A stretch of 64,000 bases of DNA. Origin: Shinella sp. Lineage in GTDB: Bacteria; Pseudomonadota; Alphaproteobacteria; Rhizobiales; Rhizobiaceae. Shown here one piece after another: positions 17,373-26,684 of the stretch. The stretch spans positions 62,001-126,000 of the forward strand of contig QFQX01000004.1 in NCBI GenBank assembly GCA_003248775.1. The letters are read 5' to 3'. A program made the position numbers and the translations under genes. The notes under the pieces are model-generated. The model saw nothing but the letters and a program-made list of their open reading frames with translations. It had not been told where the DNA came from and made no database searches. The first letter of the stretch is position 1. Every line of letters begins with the position of its first letter.

Positions 17373-18260
17373 GTGCAGATCGAGCTGATCGAAACCTATC
17401 TCGACCTGATGGAGACACGCAGCTTCAACCGCACCGCCGAGCGAATGAACCTCCGGCAGTCGACGGTCTCCCACCGCATCAAGGCGCTGGAGGCAGCCCT
17501 CGGCCGTTCGCTGTTCACCCGCAACAAGGGCGGCACCGCTCCGACTCCCGCAGGCCTGCGTTTCCTCGATCACGCGCGCGCTCTTCAACGCCAGTGGCAC
17601 GAGGCGGCCCGCACAGTCGAAAGCGCCGGTGCCTACGAGCACGCCATGCGCATCGGCGTCCAGCAGGATGTGGCCGAGGAGCTCGCCGGCCCATGGCTGC
17701 GGACAATCCGCGCCGACCTGCCCGGAACCTCGATCTATATCGAGGCCGACTATTCGAACCAGATGAACCGGGACCTTGCGAGCGGCGATCTCGACCTTGC
17801 GATCCTCTACACGCCCCACTTCCTGCCGGACCTGCATTACGAACGGATCGGGGAAATGACCTATGTGCTGGTCAGTACACTGTCATCAAGCGTGGACGAT
17901 CTGAACCGGGAGAACTACATCAGCGCGAGCTATTCGCCAGCATTCGACAGGATGCACCGGTTGGCACTGCCGCAACTTGCCACGACAGCGTTGTCCTCCG
18001 GCCAGAACGTCACGATTTCAGGCCTGCTGAAAAGCCTCGGCGGCGGTGCTTTCGTGACGAAGGCGACCGCTGACGGGCTGCATCGCGCCGGTATCGCCCA
18101 TATCGTCGAAGACGTCGCACCGATCCCGCAGACGGTCTATGCCGCAACTGGCATTCGGACACGCCACGCGCACCAGCATCGCCGCGTCATCGCAGCGATG
18201 GAAGTCCTGTTGCGAACGGACACCCCGAAACCACTGGAGCCCGGGCCGCCCACAGGCTGA
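17373..18260 (+). CDS. LysR-family transcriptional regulator (next to demethylation operon)
   Basis: The 295-residue protein has a winged helix-turn-helix (about residues 5-62; 'SFNRTAERMNLRQSTVSHRIKALEAALG') and a LysR substrate-binding domain. The GTG at 17373 is preferred to the ATG at 17343 because it has 'ggag' six bases upstream and the LysR fold starts right after it (VQIELIETYLDL). It is divergent from the two flavoprotein genes and the Rieske gene, the normal position for a LysR activator of that operon. The inducer is unknown. Confidence 0.88.
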   Translation: MQIELIETYLDLMETRSFNRTAERMNLRQSTVSHRIKALEAALGRSLFTRNKGGTAPTPAGLRFLDHARALQRQWHEAARTVESAGAYEHAMRIGVQQDVAEELAGPWLRTIRADLPGTSIYIEADYSNQMNRDLASGDLDLAILYTPHFLPDLHYERIGEMTYVLVSTLSSSVDDLNRENYISASYSPAFDRMHRLALPQLATTALSSGQNVTISGLLKSLGGGAFVTKATADGLHRAGIAHIVEDVAPIPQTVYAATGIRTRHAHQHRRVIAAMEVLLRTDTPKPLEPGPPTG

Positions 18261-18270
18261 GATAGCCCCC

Positions 18271-21200
18271 TCAGAACCGAACGTCGAAGCGGCCCTTGAT
18301 CTGCTGCTCCCAATCGCCACCACCGGCCTGACCGGCATAGGAAACTCCAAAGGTCGCCGTCTTGGACAGCGGGACGGAAAGGCCCGCCTCGAAGACCGCG
18401 ACGTCGCGCGCGATTGGCGTACCGGCGACAGTAAAGGCGTCGCCCGTCGCAAAGGCGTGTTCCGAGGTCGGCGTTGCATCGCCGAACGCATGACGCCAGC
18501 CGACCATGCCCTGCAGGCCGACGGCGGTACCACCGAGATCGACCGGCGCGGAAGCCCTGAGACCAAGCGTCGAATAGGTCACGGCGTAATCGTCGCTGGC
18601 TGCGGAGATTGCCGCATCGCCGCCCGTCTCTGTCATCCGTTCCGTGCGCAACCGTACATGGGCAAGCCCCGCAAACGGCGAGAAATGGCCGATGCCCGTG
18701 TCTATACCGTAGCTTGCCTCGCCGAAGAACTGCGCGGTCGAAGCATCGTAATCTGCATCGAGATCTTCGCTTAGACTGCCGATATTGACGGAACGGTCAG
18801 TTGACACTTGGTGCCATGTATAGGCGCTTCCGAACCTCAGATCGAATGCGCCGAGCGAGCGACTGCCATAAACACCGAGAGAGTAATTGTCCGACGTGCC
18901 CGACGAACCGCGGCCGTTCACGTCGAAGCTGGTCCGGCTGTAGCCACCGGCAAGACCGAAACGCCAGTCCTCGAGGAACACCGCGTCGGCACCGCCGAGG
19001 AAGCCGCCCGTATTGTGTTCGAGCGAGGCGGCGTTGCCGTCGCTGTCTGCCTTTGCCCAGGAACCGAAAGACGACAGCCAGAAGCCGCGCTCTCCGGTCG
19101 CCTCGCCGGCGAGTAGCCGGGCATTAAGGCCATCGCGGACAAAACGGCTGTCATCCGCCAGCATGGCTTTGACGGAAGCGTGGACTTCGCCCGACAGCGC
19201 GTCATAGGCCGGACGGACGGCGCTTTCGCCAAGGCCTGCCACCACACTCTGCACCCGATCGCCGCTCGACATGCTGTCGAGTGCCGTGCCGACGGCGATC
19301 TGGTTGCGGGTCTGCCCCAGGCTGGCAAAGCTAGTATTGTTGCGCGATAGCGTCAGGTAGATATTGTTGGCATCGTAGACCAATGTACCGTCAAGGAAGA
19401 CGAAGCCATCCGAGATCGAGCCGAAGGTGCCGGATACTCCGCCATCCGCCGTCAGGATGGTGTAGACCGTGCCGATCGAATACGTGCTTCCGTCATCCGT
19501 TCCATTTTCAGGACCGAAATAAACGCTGGCGCCCGAACTGATCGTAGCCGTTCCCGTAGCATGCAGAAGGTCGCTACGGCCGGCATTATCGATCTCGACG
19601 GAATAGGTGGAGCCCGAGGCGAAGGTGATATTGGCAACCGTCAGCGTACCGATCGAATTGCCGGGAGCGACCGTACCGCCGCTGGCGACAGACACGTTGC
19701 CGAGCGTACCGGAACCGCCGAGCGTTGCGCCGGACAGAACATTGGCGACGGAAACCAGCGTCGGGGTGTTCACCGACACCAGCCCGCCCTCGATGCTCAG
19801 GTCACCGGTGAACGACGAGTAATCGCCGGTCAATTTTGTAAGACCCGACAGGAAGGACAACGTTCCCGCGCCCTGCACATCGGAGGCAAAGACATAACTG
19901 CTACCGGTGTGATTAAATACGATCTCGCCGTCGCCATCACCGAAGATCACGGTCGAGGCATTGATTGTGCCGGCGGAGGCTGCGGACTGCCCTCTCGCCG
20001 CACCAACGTTGAGCGTACCGCTCGCTGTTGCATCGTCGGCGATCACGATCCGGTCCGCGTTGACCGTCGCGCCATTCAACACCGTCAACACGCCATCCCC
20101 TTCGATCCCGACCGAAAGACGATCGCCAATCGTGAGGTTAGAACCGACACCCGACACGACAACCGTACCGGAAGAGTTGGCTTCGTTGCCGATGTGAAAA
20201 CGGTTGCCAACGACGGAACCGCCATCGCTCACGGTCAGATAACCCGTGCCGAAGCGGCCGACATTCAGATCACCCGAATACAGCACGGAGGAATCGACAA
20301 GTGAGGACCATGTCGAGCCCGCTCCCGTAACCGTCATCGTACCGACGGCACCGGCAAGGTCACCCAAAATGCCCTGAAGCCCACTGATGGAACCGCCGGC
20401 GGAAATTGTCACGGTGCCGGCCGAGCCGGCATTGTGGCCGACGAGTAACGCACCGCTCATCTCCCAGGACGAACCGGCACCCGTTACCGTCGCTTCGCTG
20501 TCCGATCCGTTTTCGGTGCCGACATAACCGTCCGTGCTGGTGACGACGCCACCGTCGGCAATCGTCAGGAAACCGTCGCCGAGATTACCGACATAGAGCG
20601 TTCCGGTATTGTCCCAGCGGCTGCCGGTTCCGGTCACCGAGGCGGTGCCTTGGCCCGTCGCGTTCCAGCCGAGGATGGCCCCGTCCGAATGTACCGTGCC
20701 GCCGTCCCGAACGGTCAGCGTGCCGGTGCCGTCATAGCCGACGCCGATGCGATCGGTGACATTCAGGACCGCATCGTCGACGGTGATCGCGCCGACGGCA
20801 GCGTTCGCGTAACCGAGATAGACGGCTCCGGCTTCCACAAGTCCGGAAGCTTCGACGGAGACATCGCCCGTCCCGTCCAGCCCGACGTAAAGATCGCTTG
20901 TGACCGTCCATGTGCTGTTCGCGCCGGCTACCGAGACATGACCGTTTCCGCCGCTTGCATAGCCCAGCGAGGCGCTCGCCGCTCCAACGACGCCGCCGTT
21001 CGTGATATCAAGATGCCCCTCGGTACTGCCGCCAACGACGAGCGACGTGTCGATCGACCACTCGCTGCCCGGACCATCCACAGTGACGGTGCTGCCGGAG
21101 GCCGTGGCCAGATTGGCGATCGTCGCGCTGCCGCTGTGAACATAACCGCCATCGGTAACGTCGAGCGTCCCGACCCCACCGCCGCCGACCACCAGAAGGG

Positions 21201-21894
21201 AAACATTGTTCCATGTAGACCCCGCACCGTCGACGAGCACGGCCCCCGTGGTATTCAGTCCATCCGCGATGACACCGTTTACGCTCGTCGCATCGGAGCC
21301 GGAATAGATATACAGATATCCATCTGCACCGCCGCCGCCATAGCCAACATAAAGATATCCTGTCGCGAAGAGCTTGGAATTGTCCTGAAGCGTCACGGTT
21401 CCCGTGCCAGTGGGGGCTCCGCCTATATAGAACGAACCCGAAGCGACCTCTGCCTCGTCCAATATGTTGATGAAGCCAGTTCCTTCATTGCCGACCGTGA
21501 TTGAAGACGAGTTATTCCAGATATTTCCAGCACCGCTGATCGACACCGTTCCCTGCGAGCCGGCGCTCCAGCCGAGCGCGACTGAACCCGTCGTCAAATC
21601 GTTTTGAACGGTCAGATCGGCCGCAGAACCCAGGCCAACAAAAAGATTGCCCGCATACCCGGCAGAGCCACCAAGCAAAACGCCTGTCGTATCGATGCGC
21701 GCATCATCGCCTGCAGCCGGCGTATGTCCGTCCCAGACCCAGTTGGCATTGTTGAACCAGTTATTATCGCCCGCTCCACCAGACCAGTAGACGGAATCCG
21801 CAAGCGCCATCGAGGTCGATCCGCAAGCAAGGGAAAGAGCGAGAATGCTTGTCGAAGACAGACGACGAAGCCGGGCATAACGATTGAATTTCAC
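18271..21894 (-). CDS. Autotransporter (type Va) with tandem-repeat passenger
   Basis: The 1207-residue outer-membrane autotransporter has a signal peptide (about residues 1-32). Its passenger is built of repeats of roughly 45 residues following 'L.VG..G.G.L.V.DGG.V....G..G......G..TVTGAGS.W', about ten copies between residues 80 and 600. A stalk follows containing 'LSGATLGGSGTLGNVSVASGGTVAPGNSIGTL'. The last 270 residues form a 12-strand beta-barrel ending in Phe (FDVRF), as outer-membrane proteins do. The GTG at 21894 is chosen because 'gggggagg' lies 7 bases upstream; the in-frame ATG at 21954 has no such site. The passenger should fold as a beta-helix on the cell surface, perhaps an adhesin. 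Nothing indicates an enzymatic passenger. Confidence 0.9.
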   Translation of the reverse strand: MKFNRYARLRRLSSTSILALSLACGSTSMALADSVYWSGGAGDNNWFNNANWVWDGHTPAAGDDARIDTTGVLLGGSAGYAGNLFVGLGSAADLTVQNDLTTGSVALGWSAGSQGTVSISGAGNIWNNSSSITVGNEGTGFINILDEAEVASGSFYIGGAPTGTGTVTLQDNSKLFATGYLYVGYGGGGADGYLYIYSGSDATSVNGVIADGLNTTGAVLVDGAGSTWNNVSLLVVGGGGVGTLDVTDGGYVHSGSATIANLATASGSTVTVDGPGSEWSIDTSLVVGGSTEGHLDITNGGVVGAASASLGYASGGNGHVSVAGANSTWTVTSDLYVGLDGTGDVSVEASGLVEAGAVYLGYANAAVGAITVDDAVLNVTDRIGVGYDGTGTLTVRDGGTVHSDGAILGWNATGQGTASVTGTGSRWDNTGTLYVGNLGDGFLTIADGGVVTSTDGYVGTENGSDSEATVTGAGSSWEMSGALLVGHNAGSAGTVTISAGGSISGLQGILGDLAGAVGTMTVTGAGSTWSSLVDSSVLYSGDLNVGRFGTGYLTVSDGGSVVGNRFHIGNEANSSGTVVVSGVGSNLTIGDRLSVGIEGDGVLTVLNGATVNADRIVIADDATASGTLNVGAARGQSAASAGTINASTVIFGDGDGEIVFNHTGSSYVFASDVQGAGTLSFLSGLTKLTGDYSSFTGDLSIEGGLVSVNTPTLVSVANVLSGATLGGSGTLGNVSVASGGTVAPGNSIGTLTVANITFASGSTYSVEIDNAGRSDLLHATGTATISSGASVYFGPENGTDDGSTYSIGTVYTILTADGGVSGTFGSISDGFVFLDGTLVYDANNIYLTLSRNNTSFASLGQTRNQIAVGTALDSMSSGDRVQSVVAGLGESAVRPAYDALSGEVHASVKAMLADDSRFVRDGLNARLLAGEATGERGFWLSSFGSWAKADSDGNAASLEHNTGGFLGGADAVFLEDWRFGLAGGYSRTSFDVNGRGSSGTSDNYSLGVYGSRSLGAFDLRFGSAYTWHQVSTDRSVNIGSLSEDLDADYDASTAQFFGEASYGIDTGIGHFSPFAGLAHVRLRTERMTETGGDAAISAASDDYAVTYSTLGLRASAPVDLGGTAVGLQGMVGWRHAFGDATPTSEHAFATGDAFTVAGTPIARDVAVFEAGLSVPLSKTATFGVSYAGQAGGGDWEQQIKGRFDVRF

Positions 21895-21954
21895 GAAGAA
21901 GCCTCCCCCGAAGCATTCATCCGCGCGAACAGAACTACACGCATAGATTAACAA

Positions 21955-21975
21955 ATTCTGATATATAAACAGAAT
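21955..21975. promoter_or_regulatory. AT-rich inverted repeat upstream of the autotransporter
   Basis: Arms attctg/cagaat separated by nine bases (atatataaa) lie about 60 bp upstream of the autotransporter start, in an AT-rich patch unlike its surroundings. It could be an operator or the -10 region. A second inverted repeat (accgttt 21983-21989, aaacggt 22006-22012) lies further upstream. Confidence 0.35.
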
Positions 21976-22091
21976 CTTTCAAACCGTTTTTCAAGTAACG
22001 GCGGGAAACGGTCAATAAAGTTTTCGGTAAATTCCGCTTTAGAACCGAAAATGGTCGCATAAGATCGTGAGCGGCGACCAACTTCCCGAGA

Positions 22092-22985
22092 TCAACGCCC
22101 GGTAGAAGCTTCCGCCGCATTTCTGCGGGCCACGACCTGTTCACGCCAAACAGTGAAAATTCCCGCCGCAACGACAATGACCGAACCGAGAATCATGTTG
22201 AACCGCAGCGTTTCGCCAAACACTACGACAGCGATCCCCGAACCGAGCACGAGCTGCCAGTAGGCGATCGGTTGCAGCACCACGGCGCTCAGCTTGTCAT
22301 AAGCCTTGATCAGGGAGAAATGCCCGATAATGCCGGTGCAGCACAGCGCCAGCATCCAGCCCCAGTCCTTCACGGCGATCGGCGTGAAAAAGGCGGGCGC
22401 GATCGCATTGGTGCAGACGAAACCGACCATGCACATGTAGAAGAAGCTGGTCACCGGCTGGTCCACCCGGCTGACGAGGCGGGTGAGGATGCCGTAGACC
22501 GCGCCGAAGACCGCGCACATCAGCGGCAGAATAACATAGCCGTTGAAGCCGGTCGGCCCCGGCGACAGGATCAGGACCACCCCGCACAGGCCGACACCGA
22601 TCGCCGTCCACCGCCGCCAGCCGACCTTTTCGCCAAGAAGCGGCACGGACAGAAGCGCCACGAAAATCGGAGCGGACGCAAAGATCGCCTGCGATTGTGC
22701 CAGACCCGCATAGTGAAACGCCGCAACCGATATGAGGATCTGTCCGCTGAGCAGCAGCCCGCGCAGAATCTGCAGGATCGGCCTTTGCGTCCGAACAGCG
22801 GTCTTCAAACCTCCACCCGAACGCAGGGCAAGAAACAGCGCGAAAGCGGCAAACGCCCAGTAACGCACGACCGCCACTACGGCAGGTGAATAGCTCTCCC
22901 CAAGATGTTTCGAGATCCCGTCCTGAAAGGCGAAGACAGTAAAAGCCGTAAAGGCAAAGAGATAGCCAAGCGGCGTGGATTTCAT
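22092..22985 (-). CDS. EamA/DMT-superfamily transporter
   Basis: This protein of 297 residues has ten hydrophobic segments in two EamA repeats. Typical features are 'GVGLCGVVLILSPGP' closing the first repeat and 'LQPIAYWQLVLGSGIAVVVFGE' in the second. Members export amino acids, polyamines or other small metabolites across the inner membrane. The start is uncertain: ATG 22985 (MKSTPLGYLF) gives the standard length, ATG 23036 would add 17 residues, and neither has a clear ribosome site. Sequence upstream of that in the same frame is the antisense of the divergent LysR gene. Confidence 0.85.
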   Translation of the reverse strand: MKSTPLGYLFAFTAFTVFAFQDGISKHLGESYSPAVVAVVRYWAFAAFALFLALRSGGGLKTAVRTQRPILQILRGLLLSGQILISVAAFHYAGLAQSQAIFASAPIFVALLSVPLLGEKVGWRRWTAIGVGLCGVVLILSPGPTGFNGYVILPLMCAVFGAVYGILTRLVSRVDQPVTSFFYMCMVGFVCTNAIAPAFFTPIAVKDWGWMLALCCTGIIGHFSLIKAYDKLSAVVLQPIAYWQLVLGSGIAVVVFGETLRFNMILGSVIVVAAGIFTVWREQVVARRNAAEASTGR

Positions 22986-23055
22986 CGGGGTCGCAGTCGG
23001 GAAAAATGCATGGAGCACAATAGGAGAGAATGCCATATTATCGGCATCCCGACAT

Positions 23056-23077
23056 TTGCAAAGTTGTATCTTTGCAA
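23056..23077. promoter_or_regulatory. Palindrome between the EamA and LysR genes
   Basis: Perfect 8-bp arms (ttgcaaag and ctttgcaa) are separated by six bases. It sits 71 bp upstream of the divergent LysR gene and about the same distance from the EamA start. Length and T-N11-A spacing fit a LysR-type site, possibly autoregulatory. Confidence 0.5.
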
Positions 23078-23147
23078 GGCTGCCCTGCGGTAAAGATGGT
23101 CTCCTGCCCCGCTTGCGGCACTCTGCAAGCCATGGTCTAAACACCGC

Positions 23148-24056
23148 ATGGCCTTCACCCTTCGCCAGTTGCAGTATTTCATCGCTGTCGCCGAACAAGG
23201 CTCGGTGACGCGCGCCGCCCAGAACCTCTCCATTTCCCAGTCCTCCGTCACCGAGGCGATCAAGGAACTGGAAGGCGACCTTGGCGTGGAGTTGTTCGAG
23301 CGTCATCCGCGCGGCCTGTCGATCACCCATAATGGGCACCAGTTCCTGCGCCACGCAACGAAGATCCTCGCAACGGTCTCGGACGCCCGCAACGCCTTTT
23401 CGGAAACCAAGGAAAATACCGGCGGCAAGCTCAACATCGGCGTCACCTCGCTCGTTGCGGGTTACGTGCTTTCCGATCTTCTCGCGCGTTATCGCCGCGC
23501 CTGCCCAGGCGTCGAGGTATCGGCCATCGAGGACAACGGCTCCTATCTCGAACATCTGCTGATCGGCGGCGAACTCGACGTGGCCGTCATGGTCATTTCC
23601 AACCTGCGCGACCGCATGGCCCTGCAGGCGGAAATTCTCGAAACCTCGCCTTACCGCCTCTGGCTGCCCATGGGGCATCCTCTGGTGTCGGCGGACATCA
23701 TCTCGAGCGCCGACATCGCCCGCGAGCCGCTCATCATGCTGACCATCGACGAGATCGAGGAAAACACCGGCAAGTTGCTCGCCGCACTCGGCGCCCGGCC
23801 ACACGTCGCCTTCCGCACCCGCTCGGTCGAAGCCGTCCGAAGTCTCGTGGCGACAGGCGCCGGCGTCGCTCTGCTGCCTGATCTCGTCTACCGCCCATGG
23901 TCGCTGGAAGGCGACCGTATCGAAAGCCGCGACGTCTCCGGCGCTCTGCCCGTGGTTCAGGTCGGCATGGTCTGGCGCAAGGGGTCTAGCCTGCCCCAGG
24001 CCGCCCGCGACTTCGTCGGCATCGCCGAGGCGCTCAGAAGCGGCCGCGGACGGTAG
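23148..24056 (+). CDS. LysR-family transcriptional regulator (upstream of ydcSTUV-patD)
   Basis: This 302-residue LysR protein has a helix-turn-helix in residues 3-62 ('SVTRAAQNLSISQSSVTEAIKELEGDLG') and an effector domain from about residue 92. The ATG at 23148 matches the usual LysR N-terminus (MAFTLRQLQYFIAVAEQGS). It is divergent from the EamA transporter and lies 282 bp upstream of the ydcS-type operon in the same direction, so it could control either. I see nothing that identifies the inducer. Confidence 0.88.
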   Translation: MAFTLRQLQYFIAVAEQGSVTRAAQNLSISQSSVTEAIKELEGDLGVELFERHPRGLSITHNGHQFLRHATKILATVSDARNAFSETKENTGGKLNIGVTSLVAGYVLSDLLARYRRACPGVEVSAIEDNGSYLEHLLIGGELDVAVMVISNLRDRMALQAEILETSPYRLWLPMGHPLVSADIISSADIAREPLIMLTIDEIEENTGKLLAALGARPHVAFRTRSVEAVRSLVATGAGVALLPDLVYRPWSLEGDRIESRDVSGALPVVQVGMVWRKGSSLPQAARDFVGIAEALRSGRGR

Positions 24057-24079
24057 AGCCATACGCATTGACAAATCCC

Positions 24080-24215
24080 CCTCTGGCCGCCGGCCCTCTC
24101 CCCCTCAAGGGGGGAGAAAATGCGTGGTCGCGTCTCACATTAACCTTGCCGTAGCATTCGCGGGTGAAACCCCTCCCCCTTGTGGTGAGGGGTTGGGGAG
24201 GGGTCTGCATCTACC
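24080..24215. repeat. Palindromic intergenic repeat pair
   Basis: Units at about 24098-24119 ('cctctcccc...ggggggagaa') and 24173-24207 ('cccctcccc...gaggggttggggagggg') fill the gap between the LysR gene and the ydcS gene. They share arms with the repeats at 12.1, 25.5 and 35.3 kb. Confidence 0.75.
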
Positions 24216-24338
24216 CTATTCGGAAAAACCGATAGCGACTTTCTGATAAATGGATTTGCGAATGCGGCAATTTCGCGTCACCTTCATCATCGGGAACAAA
24301 CGCCGCGATAAGGCGGCCCCGAACCGGGAGAAATTGCC

Positions 24339-25496
24339 ATGAAGAAATTTTTGCATTCGTGCACGGCCATCACTGCCGTGCTCAGCTTTGCCACAGCTTC
24401 CGTCGCCCAGGAGCCCCTGAAGGAACTCGGCAAAGGCGAAGGCTCGCTCTCCATCGTAGCGTGGGCCGGTTATATCGAACGCGGCGAAACCGACAAGAAT
24501 TACGATTGGGTCACCAAGTTCGAGCAGGAAACAGGGTGCAAGGTTTCAGTCAAGACCGCAGCCACTTCCGACGAAATGGTCGCATTGATGAACGAAGGTG
24601 GCTTCGACCTCGTGACCGCCTCCGGCGACGCATCACTGCGCCTCGTCGCCGGAAAGCGCGTCCAGCCGATCAACACCGATCTCATCCCGTCCTGGAAAAC
24701 CATCGACGAACGCCTGCAGAACGCTCCCTGGCACACCGTCAACGGCGTGCATTACGGTACGCCCTACGTCTGGGGCGCGAACGTGCTGATGTACAATACA
24801 GAAGCCTTCAAGGGTGAGGCCCCTAAAAGCTGGAACGTCGTATTCGAAGAGCAGACCCTGCCGGACGGCAAGTCGAACAAGGGCCGCGTGCAGGCCTATG
24901 ACGGCCCGATCTACATCGCCGATGCCGCCCTTTACCTGATGAAGCACAAGCCGGAACTCGGTATCAAGGACCCCTACGAGCTGAATGAGGACCAGTACAA
25001 GGCCGCTCTGGATCTGCTGCGCGGTCAGCGTAAACTCGTCGGCCGCTACTGGCACGACGCCATGATCCAGATCGACGACTTCAAGAACGAAGGCGTGGTC
25101 GCTTCGGGTTCGTGGCCGTTTCAGGTCAACCTGATGAAGGCTGAAGGTGCCAAGATCGACTCGACCTTCCCCGAGGAAGGCGTGACCGGCTGGGCCGACA
25201 CCACTATGCTCCACGCCGACAGCAAGAACCCGAACTGCGCCTACATGTGGATGGAGCATTCACTGTCTCCCAAGGTTCAGGGTGATGTCTCCGCCTGGTT
25301 TGGCACCGTTCCCTCCGTTCCGGCTGCCTGCAAGGGCAACGAACTCTACGGCGACGAAGGCTGCAAGACCAACGGCTACGAGAACTTCGACAAGATCAAG
25401 TTCTGGCGCACTCCGACGAGCAAATGCAGCCAGGGCGAGTGCGTGCCCTATCACCGCTGGGTATCGGACTACATCGGCGTGATCGGCGGCCGCTGA
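24339..25496 (+). CDS. ydcS: YdcS-like polyamine/GABA-type ABC transporter binding protein
   Basis: This 385-residue periplasmic binding protein of the PotD/YdcS family has a signal peptide (about residues 1-23, ends SVA-QE). It closely resembles E. coli YdcS throughout, for example 'KTAATSDEMVALMNEGG', 'DLVTASGDASLRLVAGKRVQPINT' and 'KSNKGRVQAYDGPIYIADAAL'. Four cysteines near the C-terminus (CKGNELYGDEGC; CSQGEC) could form disulphides. It begins an operon with an ATPase, two permeases and patD. The start ATG at 24339 is preceded by 'cgggagaaattgcc'. The substrate is probably a polyamine or related amine; this is inferred from the operon. Confidence 0.92.
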   Translation: MKKFLHSCTAITAVLSFATASVAQEPLKELGKGEGSLSIVAWAGYIERGETDKNYDWVTKFEQETGCKVSVKTAATSDEMVALMNEGGFDLVTASGDASLRLVAGKRVQPINTDLIPSWKTIDERLQNAPWHTVNGVHYGTPYVWGANVLMYNTEAFKGEAPKSWNVVFEEQTLPDGKSNKGRVQAYDGPIYIADAALYLMKHKPELGIKDPYELNEDQYKAALDLLRGQRKLVGRYWHDAMIQIDDFKNEGVVASGSWPFQVNLMKAEGAKIDSTFPEEGVTGWADTTMLHADSKNPNCAYMWMEHSLSPKVQGDVSAWFGTVPSVPAACKGNELYGDEGCKTNGYENFDKIKFWRTPTSKCSQGECVPYHRWVSDYIGVIGGR

Positions 25497-25504
25497 TCGA
25501 GACT

Positions 25505-25680
25505 GCCTGAGGGAGCTAACCTCACCCTGAACCTCTCCCCGCAAGCGGGGAGAGAGAACGTGCCCCAAGATTGTCGTCGTAATGCATGGCAACCGATAGA
25601 TCCGCAAAGGTTGACGGATATCGGCCTTCTCCCCGCTCGCGGGGAGGAGGTGCCCGCATGCGGATGAGGGGCAAATTATC
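25505..25680. repeat. Palindromic intergenic repeats between ydcS and ydcT
   Basis: Two units lie inside the operon gap: 'cctctccccgcaagcggggagag' at about 25534-25556 and 'cttctccccgctcgcggggaggag' at about 25626-25649, the latter followed by 'gcggatgaggggc'. Placed between a binding-protein gene and its ATPase gene, the hairpins could reduce expression of downstream genes relative to ydcS. Confidence 0.75.
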
Positions 25681-25694
25681 CGACCGGAGTACCC

Positions 25695-26684
25695 ATGACC
25701 GCAGCCGTTGAATTTTCGCAGGTGTCGCGCCATTTCGGCACCGTCAAGGCCGTCGATGCCGTCGATCTCGTGATCGCGCCCGGCGAGTTCTTTGCCATGC
25801 TCGGCCCTTCCGGCTCCGGCAAGACGACCTGCCTGCGCCTGATTGCCGGCTTCGAACAGCCCACCGCCGGCCACATCGAGATATTCGGCGAAACCGCGGA
25901 GGGCGTCCCGCCCTATCGCCGCAACGTCAACACCGTCTTTCAGGACTATGCCCTCTTCCCGCACCTCAACATCCTCGACAACGTCGCCTACGGACTGATG
26001 GTCAAGGGTGTCGAGAAATCCGAACGGTTGCGGATGGCCGAGCAGGCGCTGGATCTCGTCAAGCTTCCCGGTTATGGCGCTCGCAAGCCGGGCCAGCTCT
26101 CCGGCGGCCAGCGGCAGCGCGTGGCGCTCGCCCGCGCGCTCGTCAACAAGCCCAAGGTCCTGCTGCTCGACGAGCCTCTCGGCGCGCTCGACCTGAAGCT
26201 TCGCGAAAGCATGCAGGAAGAGCTGAAAACCCTGCAGCGCTCTCTCGGCATCACCTTCATCTTCGTCACCCACGACCAGGGTGAAGCCCTATCCATGGCC
26301 GACCGGGTCGCCGTCTTCAATGAAGGCAGGATCGTTCAGGCAGGCACGCCGGAAGAGATCTACAATCGCCCGAAGACCCGCTTCGTCGCGGATTTCGTCG
26401 GCTCCTCCAACATCCTGACGCCGGCCGAAACGAAACGGCTGGGTGGCGAGGAAAAATGGGCAAGCCTTCGCCCCGAGGCGATCCGGATCGTTTCCGAGGG
26501 CGGCCAGATCGCAACAGTCCGCTCCCACAGCTTCCTTGGCGCGGCGACCCGCATCTCGCTGATGATTGACAGGATTTCGCTGAACGTCATGGTCCCCGCC
26601 GGCCAGCCGGTTCCCGCGGTCGGCGACAGCACCGTAATCGGCTGGAAGCCCTCCGACCTGCACTACATGGATGGCGCGGCATGA
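25695..26684 (+). CDS. ydcT: YdcT-like ABC transporter ATP-binding protein
   Basis: This ATPase of the PotA/YdcT class has 329 residues. Walker A is at 37-44 (GPSGSGKT), followed by the Q loop (VFQDYALFPH), signature 'LSGGQRQR' and Walker B 'VLLLDEPLGALD'. A C-terminal TOBE-type domain runs from about residue 245. It follows ydcS after a repeat-bearing gap of about 200 bp and overlaps ydcU by 4 bp. It powers the inward transport of the YdcS ligand. Confidence 0.93.
   Translation: MTAAVEFSQVSRHFGTVKAVDAVDLVIAPGEFFAMLGPSGSGKTTCLRLIAGFEQPTAGHIEIFGETAEGVPPYRRNVNTVFQDYALFPHLNILDNVAYGLMVKGVEKSERLRMAEQALDLVKLPGYGARKPGQLSGGQRQRVALARALVNKPKVLLLDEPLGALDLKLRESMQEELKTLQRSLGITFIFVTHDQGEALSMADRVAVFNEGRIVQAGTPEEIYNRPKTRFVADFVGSSNILTPAETKRLGGEEKWASLRPEAIRIVSEGGQIATVRSHSFLGAATRISLMIDRISLNVMVPAGQPVPAVGDSTVIGWKPSDLHYMDGAA

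Noticed and set aside
22092..24074. A 660-residue minus-strand ORF covering the EamA gene and beyond
   Set aside because: The part upstream of about 23036 is the antisense of the LysR gene and has no membrane or domain character; only the last 297 residues are the transporter.
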